Shown: piece by piece, positions 1 to 10,200 of the stretch
Layout of the letters: every line of letters begins with the position of its first letter
Numbering within the stretch: position 1 is the first letter of the stretch
Assembly: GCA_038230515.1 (NCBI GenBank)
Contig: JBBRND010000036.1
Location: 1 to 39,541 of the forward strand
DNA length: 39,541 bases
Source: JAPLDB01 sp038230515
Lineage (GTDB): Bacteria > Bacteroidota > Bacteroidia > AKYH767-A > 2013-40CM-41-45
Direction: 5' to 3'
The notes under the pieces: model-generated
What the model saw: the letters and a program-made list of their open reading frames with translations, nothing else
Database searches by the model: none
Told to the model about the DNA's origin: nothing
Made by a program: the position numbers and the translations under genes

Positions 1-135
1 CGTACAAAGAAAATTGTTGGAACTAATTTACATCCTGTGGAAGAAAGACGAAGTATTCAATCCAAACTATCAAACCCAGAAAAAGAAAGAGCCCGCCTTA
101 GCGGACCCTTGCGAACTGACTTAAAGTCGTTCTAA
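1..135 (+). CDS. 3' end of an unidentified gene (partial)
   Basis: An open frame runs from the first base to a TAA at 133-135 and gives 44 residues rich in Lys, Arg and Glu. The frame has no internal stop and its composition looks like coding sequence. The start lies outside the window and no family motif is visible. A small hairpin (CCGC/GCGG, 94-105) lies inside the frame and is too weak to call a terminator. It could be the tail of a cytosolic protein or of a mobile-element gene; the fragment does not let me choose. Confidence 0.4.
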   Translation, partial: RTKKIVGTNLHPVEERRSIQSKLSNPEKERARLSGPLRTDLKSF

Positions 136-262
136 ATTTGAAAAGCAAAAATAAATATAATTCTGCTTGGTTCTTAACATAGAATCTTCGGAGTTTCAAA
201 GCACTGCTAACATCAAACTTCAAAGCATCGAATCCACGTACTTGAGAACTACCGAACAGAAA

Positions 263-294
263 ATTGTTACAATCACAGATTGTTTATATCTTTG
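263..294 (+). promoter_or_regulatory. Bacteroidota-type promoter for the yceI gene
   Basis: TATCTTTG at 287-294 fits the phylum's -7 consensus TAnnTTTG exactly. ATTG at 263-266, 20 bases upstream, is an acceptable -33 element. Transcription would start near 300 and leave a leader of about 30 bases before the ATG at 330. This position also argues against a start at 264, which would lie upstream of the predicted transcript. Confidence 0.55.
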
Positions 295-329
295 CAAAAA
301 ATATTTACACAATAAAAACAATACTTAAA

Positions 330-905
330 ATGAAAAAAATAATTCTATTCTCTACAGTAATCATTGCATTGCTCGCATTCAAACCAACTGAACAAGCTAC
401 ATGGACAGTTGACAAAGCACATTCTAAACTTAACTTTACAATTTCACACTTATCCCTCTCTGATGTGGATGGAACATTTAAGATTTATGACGCAACAATT
501 ACAACTACAAAAGAAGATTTTACAGATGCTACTGTTGAAATGACAGCGGATGTAAGCAGCGTTAATACAGATAATGAAAAGCGTGATCAAGATATCAAAG
601 GACCGGATTATTTTGATGCATCAAAATTTCCCACTATCTTTTTTAAAAGCAAATCTTTTAAAAAGATAAAGGAGAACACTTATAAAGTAACAGGCGATTT
701 AACTATGCATGGCGTTACAAAAGCTGTTTCATTGGATGCTATCGGAAAAATCGGAATGAACCCGATGAGTAAAAAAACAACAGGAGGTTTTAAAGTAACT
801 GGAATGATAAAACGCACTGACTTTGGAATTGCAACATCAACACCTGCTGCAATGGTAGGTGATGAAATTTCATTAACAGCCAACCTTGCGTTTGAGAAAA
901 ATTAA
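330..905 (+). CDS. YceI family periplasmic protein
   Basis: A 191-residue exported protein. Residues 1-20 form a signal peptide (MKKIILFSTVIIALLAF). The mature part has the YceI lipocalin-like pattern: W-T-V-D-K-A-H-S near the start, a central D-x-F-x-A-S-x-F-P-T stretch, then G-D-L-T-M-H-G-V-T-K and a closing D-F-G-I. YceI proteins are small beta-barrels that bind polyisoprenoid-like lipids in the periplasm; the ligand here is unknown. The ATG at 330 was chosen because it opens directly with the signal peptide and sits about 30 bases after the predicted promoter. A second YceI protein lies at 3414-4073 on the other strand, and the two share little beyond the fold. Confidence 0.9.
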   Translation: MKKIILFSTVIIALLAFKPTEQATWTVDKAHSKLNFTISHLSLSDVDGTFKIYDATITTTKEDFTDATVEMTADVSSVNTDNEKRDQDIKGPDYFDASKFPTIFFKSKSFKKIKENTYKVTGDLTMHGVTKAVSLDAIGKIGMNPMSKKTTGGFKVTGMIKRTDFGIATSTPAAMVGDEISLTANLAFEKN

Positions 906-910
906 TTAAA

Positions 911-1131
911 GAGCGGCTACTATTTGCTGACATTGGACGGCATAGCACAACTGCCGGAGATTATATGTTAAGAGCAGCAGCAGTGGTGGCTTCGCTCGTA
1001 ACAATTGCAATTGCGTCTTCAATGATTAGACTCCCTACTGGAACATGCTATTTATTGTTCCCGGACTAAGTTGCTTTGCATTTGCTGTATTGGGCTTTTT
1101 ACTTGCTAGCCAGAGCGAAGTAATAAAATAA
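911..1131 (+). pseudogene. remnant of a small membrane protein, frameshifted
   Basis: Two overlapping frames each carry hydrophobic, coding-like sequence. The first runs through about 911-1067 and includes a segment MLRAAAVVASLVTIAIASSM from the ATG at 965. It stops at TAA 1067-1069. The second frame picks up just before that stop and reads NMLFIVPGLSCFAFAVLGF to a TAA near 1131. Joined by one frameshift around 1040 they make a protein with two membrane segments and no obvious start. This looks like a decayed gene, but a small intact protein from 965 cannot be excluded. I do not recognise the family. Confidence 0.3.
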
Positions 1132-1312
1132 AACAAAAACCGTCAGTTATTCACCGGACTTTTTATAAAAAATACGATCTCTTCATGGTTCTCAATTATT
1201 GACAGAAGTATTGCAGAATGCAGGGGCAATGAAAGCACCTTCATCACTGATTTACAAAAAGGAATTCTCTTAAATGCGCTTTCCTAACTTTACTTGTAGG
1301 AGCAGTTAATTC
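1132..1312. other. intergenic, nothing recognised
   Basis: This stretch lies between the membrane-protein remnant and the end of the DoxX-like gene. I see no coding frame, strong hairpin or repeat in it. With the remnant, the whole 906-1312 interval lacks an intact gene. Confidence 0.4.
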
Positions 1313-1705
1313 TTACGCCTGATGCGATGCTTTTGCTTTTGTGAAATGGAGAAAATGAGTTCGGTAACCGTAGAGCAAAAACAAGTTGAGAGCCATTAAA
1401 ACAACAGCCATTATTACCCCTTCCGGAGCCAGGAACAGGTGAAAGAATAAAATGTTGAGATTGATGGCAAACAATATCAGTAAAGCCAGCGGCACAAAAC
1501 GGTTTGTAAGCAAGGACAGTCCACAGGCAGTTTGAAAGAATCCCAGCAACGGAATAAAATAGACTGATTTCATCATTCCGACAAAGTAATCTCCTGCTGC
1601 GCCAGTGGGCGGAGTCATTGGTATGAAATGAAAAAACTGGTTAAGTCCGAATACAAAAAATACCAAACCTAATAGAATTCTGCAAATGATGATGGCTGTT
1701 TTCAT
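1313..1705 (-). CDS. DoxX-like integral membrane protein
   Basis: A 130-residue, almost entirely hydrophobic protein with four predicted membrane segments (roughly residues 4-24, 46-66, 70-90 and 93-113). The opening MKTAIIICRILLGLVFFVFG and the following loop with Asn-Gln and Pro-rich residues are typical of DoxX-like proteins. These small inner-membrane proteins are tied loosely to redox or oxidative-stress functions, and their activity is mostly undefined. The C-terminal tail is basic and probably cytoplasmic. The gene stands alone on the minus strand. A TACTTTTG sequence at 1732-1739 (minus strand) could be its -7 element, but no -33 element is well placed. Confidence 0.75.
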   Translation of the reverse strand: MKTAIIICRILLGLVFFVFGLNQFFHFIPMTPPTGAAGDYFVGMMKSVYFIPLLGFFQTACGLSLLTNRFVPLALLILFAINLNILFFHLFLAPEGVIMAVVLMALNLFLLYGYRTHFLHFTKAKASHQA

Positions 1706-1905
1706 AGAATTGTTTTTTAAATGTTATTCGCCAAAAGTAATTTTAATTCTATAAAATAAAAAAGAGATGTGCAAAGTTTTTCACCATCGGAGGAGACACA
1801 CCTGCTGAATGAATTTTGCAGATGCTTCAGCTTATACATTGCTTCCTGACTCTGGAAAAAACTGCGAGTAACCCAGCAGCATCAGCATCGAGGTTTTAAA
1901 AGAAT

Positions 1906-1940
1906 ATGAAAGGGCAGCCCACTGTGGACTGCCCTTTGTA
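1906..1940 (-). terminator. rho-independent terminator after the porin gene
   Basis: Arms AAAGGGCAG (1909-1917) and CTGCCCTTT (1929-1937) pair perfectly, and an inner CCAC/GTGG pairing extends the stem. On the minus strand it follows the porin stop codon at 1977 by about 40 bases. The flanking A and T runs are built into the stem ends, so it may work in both directions. Confidence 0.7.
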
Positions 1941-1976
1941 CTAAACCTCAGAAAACCATTGTTAAAAAGTCATCAA

Positions 1977-3383
1977 TTAAAATGCAACTACAGATTCTAA
2001 CACGAAGCCGCTGAATTTTCCCTGGTACTGGTAATCATACGGTGTAAAGTTTTTGTAGTCCTGCATTACATATTCGCCTTTCAGCTCAATGTTTTTTATC
2101 GGGAACCAACCGGCTGCAATTGCAGTGCGGCTCACGGTTACCTTATAGTCTTCAAACAATTGCTGGCCTGTTACAGTTACATATCTTGCACCAATGTAAC
2201 ATTGCTCCCTCGGCAAAAAGCGGTAAACAAGCTCTGCAGCCATTTGAGTGAACGTGCGTTCCTCTCCGGCTTTTTCAAAATTGCATCTGCCTTTGGCAAT
2301 TTCATATCCTCCGAAAAACTCCAATCCTTTAAACTTGATGAAAGGATTGATCATAATGGAAGTTACTTTGTTATTTAAGATGGGCAACAGGCGACCTGAA
2401 TCTTTATTATTCAAAGTAGTACTTGGTCCGATGCCTGTTGGTATTCCGTTAACAAATATTGTAGAACGCGCCTGCTCCATTACCATAGAATAGTGAGAGC
2501 CGGCACGATCGCCAAGATAAAGGGTATTAGCTACGTCTCCTGAATTACTGTAGTAAGACGCTGACAAACGGCCCCTGAAGTCTCCCATTGTTCTGTCAAA
2601 AGCTATCTTGCCAAGGATGGATGGATTACTCTTAATTGGGTCGTTAATGCCCGGAGGTTGAGTTGTTGGATTAGGGGTAACGTTTCCTTCTATCTGTCCG
2701 TTGGTCATTCCTCCCATCAATTCAAGCCCCTTGAAAGGGAAGATATAAAGCTCTCCGCCAATTTCAGTAGTAAACGCATCCATAATATAGTTTTCTACAA
2801 ATGGATTGTAAATACAATTACCTGCATCCGATCTGCGGAATTGCATATCGCCATAGTTCGGTTGAAACTCTCCAACTTTTAACCTTAAGTATTTGGAGAA
2901 CCATTCAGGGTTTCCAAACATAGGGAGCTTGTCCACCTGAATATATCCGCCTTTTACCCACATTTCCGGATGATGACGACCGGACATGTAAGATTCAATA
3001 CTTACCCGAATACCATCGGCTAGTTGTGCATCAATATACAAATTTGCCATCGCAGTATTAAACCCTCTGAGTTGAGCAGAAGCGGAATCGCCATCTGCAC
3101 CTGCTCCGTAAAGAAGATTTTTATTTACAAAGTTGCTTTGGCTTTCCGGAACATAAGAAGGAGTGTTGGAATGTTTCAACGATTGAAAATCCTGCGTGAA
3201 TGCACCTCCAATTTTCACTTTCATTTTATCGAAAGCGGGCTGGTCGTCCCATTTGGAGGGTTCAAACACGTTAATCCCCTTTTGATCCGGGGAACGAAAG
3301 TATTGCATTAACGAATCTTGCGCTGAGGCAATTCCCGCAGTCATAAATGAAAGCAGGATAAAAATAGTACTGATCTTTTTCAT
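1977..3383 (-). CDS. outer-membrane beta-barrel porin
   Basis: A 468-residue protein with a signal peptide (residues 1-21, cleavage after A-S-A before Q-D-S). The rest alternates polar and hydrophobic residues with many aromatic girdle residues and ends in V-V-A-F; a C-terminal Phe is typical of outer-membrane barrels. Motifs such as LKVGEFQPNYGDMQFRR and the strand pattern of the second half resemble Bacteroidota porins annotated as phosphate-selective porin (OprO/OprP-like). Substrate specificity cannot be read from the sequence. It lies 30 bases downstream of a YceI-family gene on the same strand, so the two are probably cotranscribed, and a terminator follows it. Confidence 0.75.
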   Translation of the reverse strand: MKKISTIFILLSFMTAGIASAQDSLMQYFRSPDQKGINVFEPSKWDDQPAFDKMKVKIGGAFTQDFQSLKHSNTPSYVPESQSNFVNKNLLYGAGADGDSASAQLRGFNTAMANLYIDAQLADGIRVSIESYMSGRHHPEMWVKGGYIQVDKLPMFGNPEWFSKYLRLKVGEFQPNYGDMQFRRSDAGNCIYNPFVENYIMDAFTTEIGGELYIFPFKGLELMGGMTNGQIEGNVTPNPTTQPPGINDPIKSNPSILGKIAFDRTMGDFRGRLSASYYSNSGDVANTLYLGDRAGSHYSMVMEQARSTIFVNGIPTGIGPSTTLNNKDSGRLLPILNNKVTSIMINPFIKFKGLEFFGGYEIAKGRCNFEKAGEERTFTQMAAELVYRFLPREQCYIGARYVTVTGQQLFEDYKVTVSRTAIAAGWFPIKNIELKGEYVMQDYKNFTPYDYQYQGKFSGFVLESVVAF

Positions 3384-3413
3384 ACTTGTTTGTGATTTGG
3401 TTGTTAAATTGAT

Positions 3414-4073
3414 TTAATTGGGTTTAATTTGATTTAATAATTTAGTCAGATATATTTTAAAAGCAATTTCTATTTCGTCTCCTGTTTTTAACATGCCAAG
3501 TAAGGCTGTTGGCGGAACTACCTTATAGTCTGTCATTTTAATTTTTTTGCTTCCGGCAATGGTTATTACTCCGGTCGGCTCTACCCTACCGTGTACACTT
3601 ACCGTGTTGGGGAGTGTAACTCCGGCAATAGTAATGGTGCCGTCCAGATTAAGATCGTAACCGTCTCCACTTGGGCTTATAGAGTTAATTTTATTCATGT
3701 TGAAAATAATGCTTTTGTAGGTGGGCGATTTCAATGCTTTGTAAACATTCTCATCCATGGCGTTGCTGTTGTTTTCACTTTTCAAGCCATCAGTGGGTAC
3801 TTCAACATACACCAGTTTGAGATCTTTTATTTCCTGCCCTTCACAATTCAGTTCGCAAGAACCTTGAAGCTTTGTCGCATTCAGCGCCCAGTCGTGCAAA
3901 TTGGATGTTCCCTTTACCTGCATGTTGTAAGAAGGAATGGTGTACTTATTTTGCGCACCAACATGTGTTGAAATAAAAAAAATGAAACCGAAAAAAAACG
4001 CTATTTCCCTGGCCGGAAATTTTCCGATAGTCTCAAGAGCATGTTTTCTCACTGTGGCAGAGATAAATCGCAT
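3414..4073 (-). CDS. YceI family protein, first gene of the yceI-porin pair
   Basis: A 219-residue protein. A hydrophobic stretch at about residues 24-40 ending V-G-A-Q is a signal peptide, preceded by an unusually long, basic N-terminus; no better start codon is available in frame. The mature part keeps the YceI pattern: M-Q-V-K-G-T-S-N-L-H-D-W, A-M-D-E-N-V-Y-K-A-L-K, Y-K-S-I-I-F, G-x-I-T-I-A-G-V-T and M-T-D-Y near the C-terminus, where YceI proteins often have D-F-G. Two cysteines (C-E-L-N-C) may form a disulfide. The NLHDW variant is common in Bacteroidota. The role is probably periplasmic lipid binding; the link to the following porin is inferred from spacing only. Confidence 0.8.
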   Translation of the reverse strand: MRFISATVRKHALETIGKFPAREIAFFFGFIFFISTHVGAQNKYTIPSYNMQVKGTSNLHDWALNATKLQGSCELNCEGQEIKDLKLVYVEVPTDGLKSENNSNAMDENVYKALKSPTYKSIIFNMNKINSISPSGDGYDLNLDGTITIAGVTLPNTVSVHGRVEPTGVITIAGSKKIKMTDYKVVPPTALLGMLKTGDEIEIAFKIYLTKLLNQIKPN

Positions 4074-4235
4074 GGTTGTTTTCGAAAACGGTTGGCAATA
4101 CTATGAAAAAGAAAATAACTTCCAAAATTTTCTAAAAAAAGCGATTATTGATTTGGGTAACTGATGCCCTATGAGAGTTATCCTACATGTAAAAAAGTAA
4201 GGATGTAAATAGAACGAACAACTAACAGTTAAAGC

Positions 4236-4275
4236 AAAACCCCTGAGAAATTTAAAAGCATCTCAGGGGTTTTCT
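4236..4275 (-). terminator. strong bidirectional terminator
   Basis: CCCCTGAGA (4240-4248) and TCTCAGGGG (4261-4269) make a perfect 9-bp stem with a 12-base AT-rich loop. TTTT follows on the plus strand and a T-rich run follows on the minus strand. It lies about 25 bases after the stop of the OmpA lipoprotein gene and ends the adhesin/PorP/OmpA cassette. Confidence 0.85.
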
Positions 4276-4296
4276 CTATTTGTATTAGCAATCGAT

Positions 4297-6216
4297 TTAC
4301 ATATTCGACTTCTTGCCCATGCTGGTAACTTTAAATTCTGTTCTGCGATTTTGTTGATGCTCCTCTTCGCTGCATTCCACTCCATTCTTGCAGCGGTTTA
4401 TCAGTTTGGTTTCTCCATAACCTTTTGCGGCAATACGCTCTTTGCCGATGCCCTGAGCGATGATGTAATTAACTGCAGCTTCAGCTCGCTTCTGAGAAAG
4501 AATCATGTTGTATTTATCATCGGAACGCGAATCGGTGTGAGAAGAAAGTTCAATCGTAATGCTGGGATTATCCTTCATAATGGAAACTAATTTATCCAAT
4601 CCCACTGCGGCATCCGGGCGGATAGCCCATTTGTCAAGATCATAATAGATATTTTCAAGTACAATCGGTTTGTTCACAACGATCTCTTCCATCTCTAGTT
4701 TAAGTGTTACACTCATATCTTCCGAAACTGTTTTGCCAATGGTGCTGACGGTCTCTGTGTTGGTGAAGAAATTATCCTTTGAGCCCACCACCACGAAATC
4801 AGAATTCTGGTTAAGCTTAAAATTAAAAGTTCCGTCAGGTCCTGTTGTAAATGTTTCGCGCTTGCCCGAAGTTTTATTCAACAACTCTACCACTACTCCT
4901 TCCAGCGGGGCTTGTGTTGTTTTAAGCACGGCTATACCATGAAGATTAAAGCGCAGGTCGTTCATTTTGAAAGAATAGATATTATCCTGCACCGTGTTTG
5001 CGCGGTCGCTGGAGAACATGCCACCCGTAGCGCTGTCATTCATCAGCAGGCCGAAATCATCGTGACTCGAATTGAGGGGGTAACCCATATTCACTGCATC
5101 GTTCCAACTGTCACCATTTTTACTTGCATAAAAGATATCAAGTCCACCCATGTTGCGGTGTCCCTGCGAGGAGAAATACAAAATAGAATCCTGATAAACA
5201 GTCGGGAACATTTCATTGTATGCCGTGTTAATCTGCGGTCCCATATTTACCGGAGTACCCCATTTTCCGCCTTCTTTTTTCACCATCCAGATATCAGTTC
5301 CTCCCAATCCTCCGCTCTTATCGCTCACAAAATACATGGTGTTGCCATCTTTCGATAATGCAGGATGCCCGCAGGAATAATCGTCAGAGTTAAATGGCAA
5401 CTCAGTTAATGCCGACCATCCGGCTGATGTCCATTTGCTTTCGTAAATTTTTAGATTTACCACATCATCATCACCCTTCCTTGTCTTTTTGTGAACATAA
5501 TTATCGCGGCTGAAATACATGGTACTGTCATTACCAAACACAGCAGGCCCGTCATGATATACACCGTTCACATCGCCCTTCAGCGCTTCCGGTATAGCCC
5601 ACGCACCTGTCTTATCTTTTTTAGAAAAATAAAGATCAAGGAAAGGTTGCCCTGTCCATGCATACATTTTTCGGGCAGCCATATCTGTTGAGCGGTCACT
5701 CACGAAAACAATACCGTCTTTGTAAGCAGTGGGAGAAAAATTGCTTTGCCCCGTATTGATGTTAACCGGCTCAATGGTGTATTTAAGAGAATCTTTTTTC
5801 AGCTCATCTATTTTATCACAACTTTCGAGTAGCATTTGTGCATTTTTATCGCCCGGCATATCCTTCAGATAACTTTCAAGCCAAATAATCGCAGATTGAT
5901 ATTTTGAGTTGCGCATCAGTATCTTTGCGTATTCCAGCTTATGTTCCGGTTTCACAGCCGTCATCTGCACTACGTTGGCATATGCTTCTTCTGCCTTAGG
6001 CATATTATTTACATTCCGGTAGCTTTCTGCCAATTTTATTTTTGCCTCTGCAATGGGTTTCCTGCTCAATGCTTTTTCATATTCTGTGATAGCGCTGTTA
6101 TAGGCAAGCTCGCTGTAAAGTAGGTTTCCCTGCCTGAGGTGATACCCTGCACCGCACGAATTTAGAATAATTGCAATAACCACTGCCGTGAATATGGTAG
6201 AATATCTTTTCATCAT
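4297..6216 (-). CDS. PorE-like OmpA lipoprotein (TPR, beta-propeller, OmpA)
   Basis: A 639-residue protein from the ATG at 6216. A TTG at 6252 extends the frame, but the signal peptide begins right at 6216. A lipobox L-N-S-C puts the lipidated Cys at residue 21. Then come TPR-like helices (about 25-140), PD40/WD40-like propeller blades (about 155-400, with motifs such as Y-F-V-S-D-K-S-G-G-L-G-G-T-D-I-W), a carboxypeptidase-regulatory-like domain (about 415-500) and an OmpA C-terminal peptidoglycan-binding domain (about 520-639, with S-S-H-T-D-S-R-S-D and N-R-R-T-E-F). This order matches PorE, the T9SS lipoprotein that ties the PorK/N rings to peptidoglycan, and related partners of adhesins. 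It is the third gene of the cassette, 67 bases after porP/sprF. Whether it is the core PorE or a cassette-specific relative cannot be decided here. Confidence 0.88.
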   Translation of the reverse strand: MMKRYSTIFTAVVIAIILNSCGAGYHLRQGNLLYSELAYNSAITEYEKALSRKPIAEAKIKLAESYRNVNNMPKAEEAYANVVQMTAVKPEHKLEYAKILMRNSKYQSAIIWLESYLKDMPGDKNAQMLLESCDKIDELKKDSLKYTIEPVNINTGQSNFSPTAYKDGIVFVSDRSTDMAARKMYAWTGQPFLDLYFSKKDKTGAWAIPEALKGDVNGVYHDGPAVFGNDSTMYFSRDNYVHKKTRKGDDDVVNLKIYESKWTSAGWSALTELPFNSDDYSCGHPALSKDGNTMYFVSDKSGGLGGTDIWMVKKEGGKWGTPVNMGPQINTAYNEMFPTVYQDSILYFSSQGHRNMGGLDIFYASKNGDSWNDAVNMGYPLNSSHDDFGLLMNDSATGGMFSSDRANTVQDNIYSFKMNDLRFNLHGIAVLKTTQAPLEGVVVELLNKTSGKRETFTTGPDGTFNFKLNQNSDFVVVGSKDNFFTNTETVSTIGKTVSEDMSVTLKLEMEEIVVNKPIVLENIYYDLDKWAIRPDAAVGLDKLVSIMKDNPSITIELSSHTDSRSDDKYNMILSQKRAEAAVNYIIAQGIGKERIAAKGYGETKLINRCKNGVECSEEEHQQNRRTEFKVTSMGKKSNM

Positions 6217-6283
6217 GATCTGTTTTTTATGAAAGTGAATCGGGTTGTTCAATTCTTATTTTTAAATTCTTAATTTCAAATTC

Positions 6284-7219
6284 CTAAAAATACCTTGGTG
6301 TTTTCATCTTCATAATATCATATCCGAAATCATACCCAAGCATGATTTCATGCGATCCGTCAGAATAATGTTTCACATCTGTAAGCGTGAAATCGTATGC
6401 ATATCCTAACGTTAATTTGCGGGTAAGCTGAATCTCAATCATGGCAACGGCTGCATCATTTGTGCGGTAACTTCCACCAATCCACAGAATATTTGCCAAA
6501 AGCACATTCAGATTCAGGTCAGCTTCTACTGGTGCATTGGGAGTGTACTTCACCATCACACTTGGTTTCACCACTACATCAGGTGTAACAGAGATTGCAA
6601 CACCGGATGTAATAAAATAGTGCCGCACCTGGTGAGGGATTTCCTTTAGCTGATTACTGTTTACCGTTAGTGTTTTGCTTGGGTCATAGCTCAACACTTC
6701 AGGTGCTGATACTCCGGCATAGAAACGCTTGCTGTAAAGATACAATCCAGCACCAAGGTTGGGAAGGATGTTTGATGTTTTGTCTCCTGCAAACTTCGGG
6801 TCATTGGCATCCCAATAAACAAGATCAGAATTTTTCCTCACCCAATAGGAAATGCCCCCTCGCAAACCCATTCCGAGTTTTAAGCGATTGCTTACTTTAA
6901 TATGATAAGCAATGCTGAGGAAAAAATCCGTGCGGTCAGTCACTCCTTCATGATCATGACTGAGAACGCCACCCCATCCCAGATTCGTGTTGCCAATAGG
7001 ACCATGCAAAGTTGCCACTTCGGTGGTAGGAGCATTGTCCCACTTCACCCATTGGTTACGATAAAGGAGGGTTGCCATCATATAATCCTTGCTGCCTGCA
7101 TAAGCAGGATTAACAAGCAAATGATTGAACATGTACTGGCTTAACAATACATCCTGCTGTGCATACACATTAGCCGTTGCAAAAGCAAGACAGGCAATTA
7201 CTAAAATCTTTTTGATCAT
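6284..7219 (-). CDS. PorP/SprF family T9SS outer-membrane protein
   Basis: A 311-residue outer-membrane barrel with a signal peptide (residues 1-20, ...A-N-V-Y-A before Q-Q-D). It has the family hallmark Q-Y-M-F-N-H-L-L-V-N-P-A-Y-A-G-S right after the signal peptide and ends in an aromatic residue (R-Y-F). In Flavobacterium johnsoniae SprF is needed to deliver the adhesin SprB, and proteins with type B sorting domains are typically encoded next to such a partner. That is the arrangement here: it lies 51 bases after the giant type B protein gene and before the OmpA lipoprotein gene. The likely job is outer-membrane attachment or export of the upstream adhesin. Confidence 0.92.
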   Translation of the reverse strand: MIKKILVIACLAFATANVYAQQDVLLSQYMFNHLLVNPAYAGSKDYMMATLLYRNQWVKWDNAPTTEVATLHGPIGNTNLGWGGVLSHDHEGVTDRTDFFLSIAYHIKVSNRLKLGMGLRGGISYWVRKNSDLVYWDANDPKFAGDKTSNILPNLGAGLYLYSKRFYAGVSAPEVLSYDPSKTLTVNSNQLKEIPHQVRHYFITSGVAISVTPDVVVKPSVMVKYTPNAPVEADLNLNVLLANILWIGGSYRTNDAAVAMIEIQLTRKLTLGYAYDFTLTDVKHYSDGSHEIMLGYDFGYDIMKMKTPRYF

Positions 7220-7270
7220 TCTTATATATATTAAAATGTCTTTTCTTTGTTTTAGATTTTCTGATACTGA

Positions 7271-10200
7271 TTACCGTCTCAAATCAACATACGTATTCCT
7301 TGTCATTCCGCTACCATCATTTATTACAAGTATTACATAATAAGTTCCGTCAGGAAGCGGATCACCCTTATCATTGACGCCTTTCCAGTCATGATTTACA
7401 TAGTTATCCTTCTTATATACTTCATTTCCCCAGCGGTTGTACACGATGAAGGTGTTAGCCGGATAATTTTCTATTCCATGAATATTGTAATCATCATTGA
7501 AACCATCAGAGTTTGGTGTAAAGCCCGTAGGCAGGTCAAGATCAAGACAAGCGCCATCATTCTTTATCTTCAAGGTGATGCTGTCACTCGCATTGCATAG
7601 TCCATTTACAACACTCCATACTAGTATGCTGGTTCCCGGCTGGTCTGTGCTATATTTAATATCAGCAGATGCCGAGTCATCAATTGTGCCTGTGCCGACT
7701 GCCACAGACCACGTACCTGTTCCCGGTACCGGCTGGATCGCTTTCACATCGAAGTGTCCGCGATAGTCTTGACTGTGTAAACAAAAGGCCGTATCAGGAC
7801 CGTCTATTTGTGCAGTTACCGGTTCATCGGCAAGAACCTGAACAGAAGCCATTGCCATGCAATGCGTAGTAGTATCCGTAATGCTCCAGGTGAATGAAGT
7901 AGTCATCGTAAATTGCAATCCTGATGCCTGAGAATTGGCACTTGTTGTATCATCAAATGTTACACCCTGATCAGAACTTGTCCATACTCCTGTTTGGTTG
8001 TTCAACAATGTTCCCGTTAGCGAAGTTGAAGATCCGCACACTTCTGTTGGCGCAGTGGCAGTTGTAGTAAGTGCCGGGGGATCAATTATCGTAAATGTTC
8101 CAGTGCCCGTGCATCCGTGAAAATCAGTAACTGTCACAGTATAGGTTCCTGAAGAAAGATTGGCTAATGTATCACCGCTTCCTGCAACCGGTGACCATGA
8201 ATAAGTATAAGCAGTGGTACCACCGGAAACAACGGCTATTGCTATTCCATCATTACCTCCATTACAGGTCACGCTGCCTGATCCACTCACGCTAACAGCA
8301 AGAACATTCGGTTGATCAATAGTTGCTGTGGCTGAAGCAGTGCAACCGTTCGCGTCAGTTACATTTACAGTATAGGTGCCGGCAGGAAGGTTGGAAGCTG
8401 TTACTCCCGAACCTCCAATCGGAGACCATAGATAAGTATAAGCTGTTGTACCCCCGCTCACAGTTACAGTAGCTGCTCCGTTCACTTCGCCATTGCAATT
8501 TACGCTATCTATATCTGTTACAGAAATGGATGCGTCAAGGACAATCGGTTCAGTGATAGTATCGTTTACAATTAAAGTGCATCCGTGAGCATCAGTAATT
8601 GTAACAGAATAGTTTCCTGCTAAAAGTCCTGTTGCAACAGCAGTAACCTGATTGGAAGGCGTCCATAAATATGTATAGTTAGGTGTGCCTCCGGAAGCAA
8701 ATACGCTATCCGTTCCTGTAGCATTGCCATGACAATCAACATTTGAATGTGCCGTACTCGCTGCAACCGCTGTCGGTTCAGTAATTGTAGCCGAAATTGT
8801 TGTATCACATCCATGAGAGTCCGTAATTGTGCAGGTATAAGTTCCGATCGGCAAGCCATTTGCAGTTTGGTTAGTATCGTTAACCGGCTGCCAGTTGTAA
8901 GTAAACGGAGGCGTGCCTCCACCTCCTACTGTAGCCGTAGCGGTTCCTGTAGAATCCCCATGGCATTGAACATTCGTAGAACTTGAAGATACATCCAGTG
9001 GTGCAGGTTGAGAAACAGTTACTGTTGCAGTAGCCGTACATCCGTTGGAATCTGTGACGGTAACTGTATAAGATCCGGCAGCAAGGCTGTCAGCAGTTGA
9101 ATCTGTACTGACATTCGGAGTCCAATTAAATGTAAATGGCGCTGTACCTCCTGAAACAGTTATTGAAGCAGTTCCGTTTGCCAATCCATTGCACGAAACA
9201 TCTTGCGATGGCTGAGCAGACGCTGCAAGATTCGCGGTGTTATTTACAAAAATCGAATCGGTATATGTGCATCCCGCAGAATCCGTTACTGTCACGGTTA
9301 CTGTTCCCGTTCCAAGACCTGAAGCGGTATCTGTTATCTGTACAGGAGAAGTATTCCAGGAATAAGAATATGGCGGAACACCTCCTGATAAATCTATCCA
9401 CGCAATTCCGTTAGTGCTTCCGCAGGTAGTTGGTGACGATGAAATACCATTAAGCACAAATGCGGGTGGCTCAGTAAGCGTTACCGTTGCAGAGTCGCGA
9501 CATTGGTTTGAATCTGTTACAAGGACAGAATAAGTTCCCGCCAATAATCCTCCTGCTGAATCGCCAGTGGCTGTTGTGCCAGTCCATGAATACGTATAAG
9601 ATGGAGTGCCTCCTGTTTCATTTAAGAGTATATATCCGTTACTACCACCATTACATTGCACATTGCTTCCTGTATAAAGAGAAAGCGTGGGCGAGTTACT
9701 TAGTTGAGGAGGCTCTGATAGACTGAATGAGTCCACACTTACGCATCCATTCGCATCAGTAACCGTGACCTGATAAAATCCGGCACCAAGATTACACTGG
9801 TCCTGTGTGGAATCTTCGCTTGGCCAGTAATAGGTAAACGGAGCAATTCCTCCAGCTACCGTAAGGAAAATACATCCAGTAGTATCGCCATGACATAGTA
9901 TTGAATGGATACTGTCCTGAGTTACACTTAACGGAAGGGGCTGAGTTAGCGTAACTGAATCGGTAAACACGCACCCATTCGAATCAGTAACAGTATAAGT
10001 GAATGTTCCGGCAGGCAAACTCGAAAGGAAGCTTGAAGTATCACCTGTACTCCATACAATCATATATGACGGTACCCCACCTGACGGAGTCACGCTTACA
10101 TATCCATCATACAAGCTAAAGCATGAAATATTGCTTCCCCCATTATAGGCACTTAACGAATCGGTTGCTCCAAGTATTGGAGGTTCATTAAGTATGAAGC

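Noticed and set aside
94..105. Small hairpin CCGC/GCGG as a terminator
   Set aside because: The stem has only four pairs, no T-run follows, and it lies inside an open frame.
6217..6252. Upstream TTG start for the OmpA lipoprotein
   Set aside because: It would add 12 polar residues before a complete lipoprotein signal peptide that begins at 6216.
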